Source of the DNA: Thioflexithrix psekupsensis
Lineage (GTDB): Bacteria; Pseudomonadota; Gammaproteobacteria; Beggiatoales; Beggiatoaceae
Length of the DNA: 64,000 nt
NCBI RefSeq assembly: GCF_002149925.1
Contig: NZ_MSLT01000018.1
Coordinates: forward strand, 62,001 to 126,000
Direction: 5' to 3'
In this document: positions 58,242 through 64,000 of the stretch, one piece after another
How the letters are laid out: each line of letters opens with the position of its first letter
How positions within the stretch are numbered: the first letter of the stretch is position 1
Made by a program: the position numbers and the translations under genes
The notes under the pieces: generated by a model
The model's input: the letters and a program-made list of their open reading frames with translations, nothing else
What the model was told of the DNA's origin: nothing
The model's database searches: none

Positions 58242-58426
58242 GTTTTCCTCCATAAAAGGCTTGGTTTTAGTCAATACGTGCGACATTGTAAGGCCAATAT
58301 TCATCCCAGACAATGCCCTGTCGCATAAGTTGTCATTCTTCTTTATCAAAAAGATAAGCCACACATTGTATTCATTTTTCAAACCCAAATCAACGCCAAT
58401 GTGGAGTAAAACCCCTCTCCCCGCTT

Positions 58427-58442
58427 TGTTGTATTCGAGACA
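58427..58442. promoter_or_regulatory. NifA-type upstream activator site
   Basis: The sequence TGTTGTATTCGAGACA is an exact TGT-N10-ACA, extended to the palindrome CTTTGT-N10-ACAAAG (58424-58445 region). It lies about 100 bp upstream of the sigma54 promoter of rnfA, a normal distance for NifA binding. Confidence 0.65.
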
Positions 58443-58538
58443 AAGCCCTTTTCCCCAATTGCTCAAAACCTCACAAAATACCCCTAAAATCCCCCGAAAC
58501 TTTAAATTAACTTATTGATTAATAAATAAAAAATTCAA

Positions 58539-58554
58539 TGGCACGCTTGATGCA
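58539..58554 (+). promoter_or_regulatory. sigma54 -24/-12 promoter of the rnf operon
   Basis: TGGCACGCTTGATGCA has the consensus TGGCAC at -24 and GC at -12, ten bases between GG and GC. Transcription would start near 58565, about 36 bases before ATG 58601. Confidence 0.8.
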
Positions 58555-58600
58555 CTCTGGCGAATAAAGTCTATTCTTCAGACGATAAGGAATTGTGACC

Positions 58601-59182
58601 ATGAATGAGTATCTGCTGTTATTAGTCACTACGGTGTTGATTAATAACGTTGTTTTGACCAAATTTTTAGGTTTATGTCCCTTTATGGGCGTTTCTAATA
58701 AATTGGATACCGCGTTAAGCATGGGCTTGGCAACGACGTTTGTTTTAACATTGGCTTCTATCGCCAGTTGGTTGCTTGAACACTGGTTATTAGTTCCTTT
58801 GGGTATCGAATTTTTACGTATCTTATCTTTTATTCTCGTCATCGCGGCCGTGGTGCAATTCACCGAAATGGTCATTCATAAAACCAGCCCTGTGTTATAT
58901 CAAGTGCTGGGCATCTTTTTACCTTTAATTACAACCAATTGCGCAGTGTTAGGTGTGGCTTTGCTCACCGTACAAGACCATCTGACCTTTTTACAAAGCA
59001 CAGTTTACGGTTTTGGATCCGCGGTGGGATTTACCTTAGTCATGGTGATTTTTGCAGGAATACGAGAACGCTTGGCGGTGACCAATGTTCCGTTTGCCTT
59101 CAGTGGTGCGCCTATCGCATTTATTACGGCTGGCTTATTGTCTATGGCGTTTATCGGATTTAGTGGCTTGAGTTTCAAATAA
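58601..59182 (+). CDS. rnfA: Rnf complex subunit A (membrane)
   Basis: This hydrophobic 193-residue protein with six membrane helices is homologous to RnfE and to NqrE/NqrD. Family features are [18 protein letters not shown] and [14 protein letters not shown], each with a conserved Cys that helps carry a membrane [2Fe-2S] centre. The ATG at 58601 is nine bases after AAGGA; the GTG at 58595 is less likely. It is the first gene of rnfABCDGEH. Confidence 0.97.
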   Translation: MNEYLLLLVTTVLINNVVLTKFLGLCPFMGVSNKLDTALSMGLATTFVLTLASIASWLLEHWLLVPLGIEFLRILSFILVIAAVVQFTEMVIHKTSPVLYQVLGIFLPLITTNCAVLGVALLTVQDHLTFLQSTVYGFGSAVGFTLVMVIFAGIRERLAVTNVPFAFSGAPIAFITAGLLSMAFIGFSGLSFK

Positions 59183-59198
59183 TTCAGGAGCGTGCATC

Positions 59199-59738
59199 AT
59201 GTTAGCGGCGATTATTTCTTTAACTTTATTAAGTTTAACGTTGGGTTTTGGATTGGGTTATGCGGCGCGGCTGTTTAAAGTCGAAACTAGCCCTGTTGTG
59301 GCAGAAATTGCGGCATTAATGCCGGGATCAAATTGTGGTCAGTGTGGTTTTCCCGGTTGCAATCCCGCGGCTGAAGCCATTGCCAACGGTCAAGCGGCAG
59401 TGACGTGTTGTCCGCCGGGCGGGAGAATGTTGGCTGAAGACATCGCGGCCTTGTTAGGTGTTACGGTTGATTTGTCTAACGTTGAAAAAAAAGCCCCGAT
59501 GTTTGCGGCGATTGATGAAAAAACCTGTATTGGTTGTGCCAAGTGTATTAAACACTGTCCTACTGATGCCATTGTCGGCGCGCCTAAACAAATTCATGCT
59601 GTGATTCGGGATGCGTGTATTGGTTGTGAGGCGTGTATTGATGCTTGTCCTACGGAATGCCTACAAATGCACCCGTTTGAAGTGACCCTGAAAACCTGGC
59701 GTTGGCATAAACCCGTTCCCAGTGCCTTAGCCGCGTAA
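59199..59738 (+). CDS. rnfB: Rnf complex subunit B (ferredoxin-like)
   Basis: The 179-residue protein has an N-terminal membrane helix, then a 4Fe-4S domain of the Fes type (CGQCGFPGCNPAAEAI...CCPPGG) and two ferredoxin clusters (CIGCAKCIKHCP, CIGCEACIDACP). It exchanges electrons with soluble ferredoxin at the cytoplasmic face. Length and order agree with proteobacterial RnfB. Confidence 0.97.
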   Translation: MLAAIISLTLLSLTLGFGLGYAARLFKVETSPVVAEIAALMPGSNCGQCGFPGCNPAAEAIANGQAAVTCCPPGGRMLAEDIAALLGVTVDLSNVEKKAPMFAAIDEKTCIGCAKCIKHCPTDAIVGAPKQIHAVIRDACIGCEACIDACPTECLQMHPFEVTLKTWRWHKPVPSALAA

Positions 59739-59780
59739 AGTCAAAAATCTGTGCAGCCGATTTTGAATGAGGATTTTAAC

Positions 59781-61286
59781 ATGATGAAATTATTCCGTTT
59801 TCGGGGTGGCGTGCATCCTGAAGGCCGCAAAGAGGCAACGACCCATAAACCCATTCAAGTCATGCCCATGCCTAAACGTCTGTACATTCCTGTACAACAA
59901 CACATTGGCGCGCCCGCCGAGCCTCAAGTGGCGATTGGGGATAGCGTGCTAAAAGGTCAGCTCTTGGCACACAGTCAAGGCGCGGTGTCTGCGCCGATTC
60001 ACGCGCCGACTTCGGGTTGTATTGTGGACATTAGCGATTATCCTGCGCCACATCCTTCTGGGCTGCCGGTGCGCACGGTGGTTTTAGAATCAGATGGCTT
60101 GGATCAGTGGGTGGACAGTCCCGTTGTTCCCTTAGACCCTTATAACTTATCTACCGATGAAATCGCGGTGCGAGTCGGGGCGGCTGGGATTGTTGGCATG
60201 GGTGGCGCGACTTTTCCCGCCGCGGTCAAGTTAAAACTCGGTAAACGCAGCAAAATCGATACGTTATTGATCAACGGGGGCGAATGTGAACCGTATTTAA
60301 CGTGTGATGATCGCTTAATGCAGGAAAAACCAGAAGCCATCATCGAAGGCGCACGGGTCATGATGCGCGCCATACAAGCCAATCAAACGTTTTTAGTTGT
60401 CGAAGACAATAAGCCCGCGGCCATTGCCGCATTGAAAAAAGCCTGTGAACGTGCTGCGGATATTAAAGTGGTGGTAGTGCCGTCGCGTTATCCGATGGGG
60501 TCGGAAAAACACATGATTAAAACGGTCACGGGCAAAGAAGTGCCTGCGGGCGGTTTGGGTGCGGATGTGGGCGTGTTGGTGCATAACATGGGAACGGCTT
60601 ATGCGGTACAACATGCGGTCAAATTAGGACGGCCGTTAATTTCTCGCGTCGTCACCGTAGGCGGCGGCGCGGTATCACAACCGCAAAATGTAGAAGTGCC
60701 TGTAGGCGCATTACTCAGTGATGTGATTGAATTTTGCGGCGGTCTAACCGAAATGCCCGCACGAATCATCATGGGCGGTCCCATGATGGGACAAGTGATT
60801 CCTTATTTACAAGTCCCTGTAGTCAAAGGCACAAGCGGCATTATCGCTTTAACAGCCGATGAAATTAATCAACAAACCACCATGCCATGTATTCGTTGTG
60901 GGCGTTGTGTGGAGGCGTGTCCCTGTGGTCTGTTGCCGTTGCAAATGGCCGCCCAAGCGCGTGCAGGAAATTTGGATAATGTCGTCGATTTGGGTTTATT
61001 GGATTGTGTGGCGTGTGGGTGTTGTTCTTACGTGTGTCCTTCGCATATTCCATTGGTACAATATTTTAATTATGCCAAAGGCGAATTAACTGCACGTCAG
61101 CAAGCCAAACATAAGAGTCAAGAAAATAAACGCTTAGTTGAACAAAAAAATGAACGCTTAGAACGAGCGCGTTTGGCGCGTGAAGAAGCCGCCGCCCGCC
61201 GTAAAGCCGAAGCCGAAGCCAAAAAACGAGCGGCTGAGTTAGAAAAAGCCCGTAAACAAGCAGAAAAAGCGGCAGAATCAGCATGA
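59781..61286 (+). CDS. rnfC: Rnf complex subunit C (NADH-binding)
   Basis: The protein begins with FRGGVHPEGRK. It has a flavin/NADH-binding Rossmann-like part (GAAGIVGMGGATFPAAVKL, LINGGECEPYLTCDD) and two clusters (CIRCGRCVEACPCG, CVACGCCSYVCPSHIP). A charged Ala/Lys/Glu C-terminal tail of about 65 residues probably forms a helix. ATG 59781 follows GAGG at eight bases; the longer frame from 59751 lacks a site. It overlaps rnfD by 4 bp. Confidence 0.96.
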   Translation: MMKLFRFRGGVHPEGRKEATTHKPIQVMPMPKRLYIPVQQHIGAPAEPQVAIGDSVLKGQLLAHSQGAVSAPIHAPTSGCIVDISDYPAPHPSGLPVRTVVLESDGLDQWVDSPVVPLDPYNLSTDEIAVRVGAAGIVGMGGATFPAAVKLKLGKRSKIDTLLINGGECEPYLTCDDRLMQEKPEAIIEGARVMMRAIQANQTFLVVEDNKPAAIAALKKACERAADIKVVVVPSRYPMGSEKHMIKTVTGKEVPAGGLGADVGVLVHNMGTAYAVQHAVKLGRPLISRVVTVGGGAVSQPQNVEVPVGALLSDVIEFCGGLTEMPARIIMGGPMMGQVIPYLQVPVVKGTSGIIALTADEINQQTTMPCIRCGRCVEACPCGLLPLQMAAQARAGNLDNVVDLGLLDCVACGCCSYVCPSHIPLVQYFNYAKGELTARQQAKHKSQENKRLVEQKNERLERARLAREEAAARRKAEAEAKKRAAELEKARKQAEKAAESA

Positions 61287-62362
61287 ATACAATAGTTAAT
61301 CCTTTGGTCAGTGGCCCTCATACTCACGCGGCGATTTCCGTCCCTATGGTGATGCGGCAGGTGATTTATGCCATTTTGCCGGCGTTGATTTTTGGCGTGG
61401 TGATTTTTGGTTGGCCGTCGTTGTGGTTGATTTTGATTTCTGTCGCCACTGCTTTGGCCACAGAAGCCCTTGCTTTATATCTGTTTAATAAGCCGATTAA
61501 ACCCTTTTTAAATGATGGTTCTGTGGTGTTGACGGGCTTATTGATCGCCATGACTTTGCCGCCGTGGGCCCCGTGGTGGATTGCGGTTATTGGGGTTAGT
61601 TTTGCGGTGTTGATTGGCAAGCATTTGTTTGGTGGATTGGGACAAAATGTGTTTAATCCGGCGATGTTGGCGCGAGTCATGTTGTTGGTTGCGTTTCCAC
61701 TCGAACTCACGACGTGGATTAATCCCACGCCCTTATTTACAGAAGGCGCGCCCAGTTTACTGGAAAGTTTAGCGATTACTTTTGGCGGTGTGATTCCCGC
61801 CGATGCTTATACAGGTGCAACGCCCTTAGGTCATCTGAAAACCGAATTGACTTTAAATCATACCGTTAGCGAAGTCTTATCCACTTACAGTTATTGGGAT
61901 TCGCTGTTGGGTTGGACGGGAGGCAGTTTGGGAGAAATGTCGGCCATTTTGCTGTTATTAGGCGGTATTTATCTGCTAATTCGGCGAATTATTACTTGGC
62001 ACATTCCTGTTTCTATTCTTGCCACTTCTTTCTTATTGGCGACGATTTTTAATTTGATTTCGCCGGATCGTTATGCCGATGGTTTATTTCACATGTTGAA
62101 TGGGGGCGCAATTTTGGTGGCATTTTTTATTGCCACAGACCCGGTCACTGCGCCTTCTACGCCTCGCGGACAAATTTTATTTGGCGTGGGAATTGGGATT
62201 ATTGAATATGTGGTACGGACGTGGGGGTCTTTCCCTGAAGGCGTGGGTTTTGCTGTATTATTAATGAATGCCATTACGCCATTGATCGATCATTATGTGC
62301 GGCCGCGTATCTACGGGCGGACGCGCACGGGTAAACCTTTAGAAGTCAATCGTCAGGGGTAA
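61283..62362 (+). CDS. rnfD: Rnf complex subunit D (FMN-bearing membrane protein)
   Basis: This 359-residue protein is homologous to NqrB, with about nine membrane helices. The FMN attachment Thr is in DAYTGATPLGHLK. Other family segments are NDGSVVLTGLLIAMTLPP, GQNVFNPAMLARV and ATDPVTAPSTPRGQI. It is part of the ion-translocating core. Confidence 0.97.
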   Translation: MNTIVNPLVSGPHTHAAISVPMVMRQVIYAILPALIFGVVIFGWPSLWLILISVATALATEALALYLFNKPIKPFLNDGSVVLTGLLIAMTLPPWAPWWIAVIGVSFAVLIGKHLFGGLGQNVFNPAMLARVMLLVAFPLELTTWINPTPLFTEGAPSLLESLAITFGGVIPADAYTGATPLGHLKTELTLNHTVSEVLSTYSYWDSLLGWTGGSLGEMSAILLLLGGIYLLIRRIITWHIPVSILATSFLLATIFNLISPDRYADGLFHMLNGGAILVAFFIATDPVTAPSTPRGQILFGVGIGIIEYVVRTWGSFPEGVGFAVLLMNAITPLIDHYVRPRIYGRTRTGKPLEVNRQG

Positions 62363-62370
62363 TCGTCACA

Positions 62371-63168
62371 ATGAATACACAAAAAGTCCCCAGTTATCGC
62401 AATCGAATTGGTTATCACGGTGGATTACTTGGCGGTGTGGGGTTAATTGCCAGCATGGCGATTGTCATCGCCGACATTGAGACCCGCGATGCCATCACCT
62501 TAGCCAAAGCCAATGATCAAAAAGCTTCATTAGCTCAAGTCATTCCCGCGGCTTTACACCATAATGATTTATTAAAAGATACCTTCTCCATTCCACAAGA
62601 CAATGCGCCACCGAAAACGGTTTTTTTAGCGCGAGATGAAAATGGAATAGTTTCTGCGGCGGCTTATGAAATGTCGGGATATGGTTATTCGGGCAAAATC
62701 AGTGTGATTATGGGTGTAGATCGTTCGGGTCAGATTTTGGGCGTGCGCACTTTGTCTCACAGTGAAACGCCGGGCTTGGGCGATAAAATTGAAGTGGCGA
62801 AAGATGATTGGGTGTTGTCGTTCGACGGTAAATCGTTGTCCGATCCAACTCCTGAATTATGGGGCGTGAAAAAAGATCACGGGGTTTTTGATCAATTTAC
62901 CGGTGCGACGATTACGCCACGGGCTTACGTGCGCATTGTCAAAGAAGGTTTAGATTTTTTTGCCCAGCATCAAACGGAAATTATTGGGCGCACCCCGCCT
63001 GATTTAAGTAACCAGACAGAATCAAGTACGCCACCGCCGCCCAGTGCGCCTGTGAATCGTGGCCGCGGCAATGTCAGCAGTAGTTCTACTCCTGCGCCCA
63101 GTGAGCCAAGTAAAACGAGTGAATCCGTCGTTCCCACAGAAACAGAAGCGGCGACACCTCAAGAGTAA
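62371..63168 (+). CDS. rnfG: Rnf complex subunit G (periplasmic FMN protein) with extended tail
   Basis: One N-terminal membrane helix is followed by the periplasmic FMN-binding domain with the covalent-flavin motif FTGATITPRA and GVRTLSHSETPGLGDKIE. The core ends near residue 205. A further 60 residues are rich in Ser, Pro, Thr and Glu, longer than in typical RnfG of about 205-215 residues. It lies between rnfD and rnfE as usual. Confidence 0.95.
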   Translation: MNTQKVPSYRNRIGYHGGLLGGVGLIASMAIVIADIETRDAITLAKANDQKASLAQVIPAALHHNDLLKDTFSIPQDNAPPKTVFLARDENGIVSAAAYEMSGYGYSGKISVIMGVDRSGQILGVRTLSHSETPGLGDKIEVAKDDWVLSFDGKSLSDPTPELWGVKKDHGVFDQFTGATITPRAYVRIVKEGLDFFAQHQTEIIGRTPPDLSNQTESSTPPPPSAPVNRGRGNVSSSSTPAPSEPSKTSESVVPTETEAATPQE

Positions 63169-63202
63169 GACGATATGTTAGATACTTCAAAAGGAAACGG
63201 TT

Positions 63203-63895
63203 ATGGCAGAAGTCAGTTATAAAACCATCGCTCGTGATGGCTTGTGGAGTAATAATCCCATTTTGGCGCAGCAATTGGCTTTGTGTCCGTTGTTGGCTGT
63301 GACCACCAGTGCAACCAACGGCTTAGGCATGGGGTTGGCGACGTTGGTGGTGATTATGATGACATCACTGGTGATTTCGCTGTTTCGAGACATTATCACG
63401 CCAGAAGTACGAATTCCTGCTTTTATTCTGTTGATTGCTTCGGTGGTGACGGTGGTTGATTTGGTGATTAATGCGTTTTTGCATGATTTGTATAAAGTTT
63501 TGGGTTTATTTATTCCCCTGATTGTGACCAATTGTGTGATTTTGGGTCGTGCAGAGGCTTTTGCGTCTCGCCATAAAATTATGCCATCTTTGGCGGATGG
63601 TTTTATGATGGGGTTAGGTTTTACATTAGTACTGGTTTTATTGGGCGCAATTCGGGAAATTATTGGCAGTGGAACTTTATTTGCGAATGCGTCGTTATTA
63701 TTAGGACAAACTTTTGCATTTTTAGAATTGGTCATTATCCCTGATTATCGCGGTTATTTAATTATGATTTTACCGCCAGGGGGATTTTTGGTCATGGGCT
63801 TTTTAATGGCGGGCAAAAGAATTATTGATGCCCGTGCTGAAGAACGGCAGAAATTAGCCGTCACATTAACTGTTGCTGATTCTGCTGCGAAATAA
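63203..63895 (+). CDS. rnfE: Rnf complex subunit E (membrane)
   Basis: The 230-residue membrane protein is homologous to RnfA and NqrD, with six helices. Conserved parts are DGLWSNNPILAQQLALCPLLAVTTSA, IPLIVTNCVILGRAEAFAS and PPGGFLVMGFLMAGK. Its cysteines pair with those of RnfA across the membrane centre. AAGG with suitable spacing precedes the start. Confidence 0.97.
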   Translation: MAEVSYKTIARDGLWSNNPILAQQLALCPLLAVTTSATNGLGMGLATLVVIMMTSLVISLFRDIITPEVRIPAFILLIASVVTVVDLVINAFLHDLYKVLGLFIPLIVTNCVILGRAEAFASRHKIMPSLADGFMMGLGFTLVLVLLGAIREIIGSGTLFANASLLLGQTFAFLELVIIPDYRGYLIMILPPGGFLVMGFLMAGKRIIDARAEERQKLAVTLTVADSAAK

Positions 63896-63907
63896 GGAGT
63901 TATTCTC

Positions 63908-64000
63908 GTGAATATCGGAGTTACTTACGCCACCGCAGAACAACAATTATGGCTGCGTTTAGAAGTACCAGAAGGCAGTACGGTATTGGAAGCCATTGAA
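63908..64000 (+). CDS. rnfH: RnfH family protein, start only (partial)
   Basis: A GTG start at 63908 behind AAGGAG opens a frame that reads MNIGVTYATAEQQLWLRLEV then PEGSTVLEAIE before the window ends. This is the beta-grasp beginning of RnfH/UPF0125 proteins, which follow rnf genes in nitrogen-fixing bacteria. Its role is unknown. Confidence 0.85.
   Translation, partial: MNIGVTYATAEQQLWLRLEVPEGSTVLEAIE

Overview
The window looks like a chromosomal segment of a Gammaproteobacterium, most plausibly a filamentous sulfur oxidiser of the Thiotrichales/Beggiatoaceae type. That placement is an inference from moderate-to-low GC, an mDAP-type peptidoglycan cluster, an Rnf operon with nitrogen-fixation style control, many large sensor kinases, paralogous AAA-ATPase/PDDEXK genes, and active IS630 elements. 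No rRNA, tRNA or CRISPR array was seen.

Layout. 1-243 is the end of an IS630 copy. 0.5-11 kb holds nadA, a hybrid sensor kinase, a degenerate J-domain membrane protein, an EEP-family hydrolase, a KfrA-like coiled-coil DNA-binding protein, a CheR/CheB/hybrid-kinase cluster and an RpfE-like gene. 11.1-15.6 kb is a mraY-murF-murE block (minus strand) with a small LprI-like gene. 15.8-23.4 kb is an accessory island. It holds two Dam-type methylase copies, a restriction-endonuclease gene cut in two by an intact IS630, a duplicated fragment of a GDSL esterase, a decayed transposase piece, and an unknown two-gene cassette with a frameshift. 23.5-26.9 kb is ileS-lspA, followed by two unknown membrane proteins, a cold-shock gene and a small secreted protein.

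30.4-41.3 kb is the most distinctive region. A Mo-bisPGD reductase (DmsA-like, Tat signal), its four-cluster ferredoxin subunit, a TorD-type chaperone and a pentaheme cytochrome lie downstream of an extraordinary periplasmic protein in which about every third residue is Met. A good sigma54 promoter precedes the Met-rich gene. Divergent from it is a two-component system made of a membrane kinase with a periplasmic c-heme motif and an NtrC-type sigma54 activator. I propose, as a hypothesis, a sulfoxide-repair or metal/redox-buffer system in which the Met-rich protein is the sacrificial or storage partner.

41.4-46.6 kb carries a HExxH protein, ppx/gppA, pyrG, kdsA and a small zinc-ribbon-like gene. 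46.7-57.1 kb is a second accessory island. Two near-identical AAA-ATPase/PDDEXK_9 genes that differ only in one internal cassette bracket an IS630 copy and two tandem secreted-protein genes. The N-terminal leader of both secreted-protein genes resembles the C-terminus of a reverse transcriptase. 57.2-58.2 kb is an HSDR_N-type protein. 58.4-64 kb is the rnfABCDGE(H) operon, preceded by a sigma54 -24/-12 promoter and an exact NifA-type TGT-N10-ACA site, which suggests it feeds electrons to nitrogenase.
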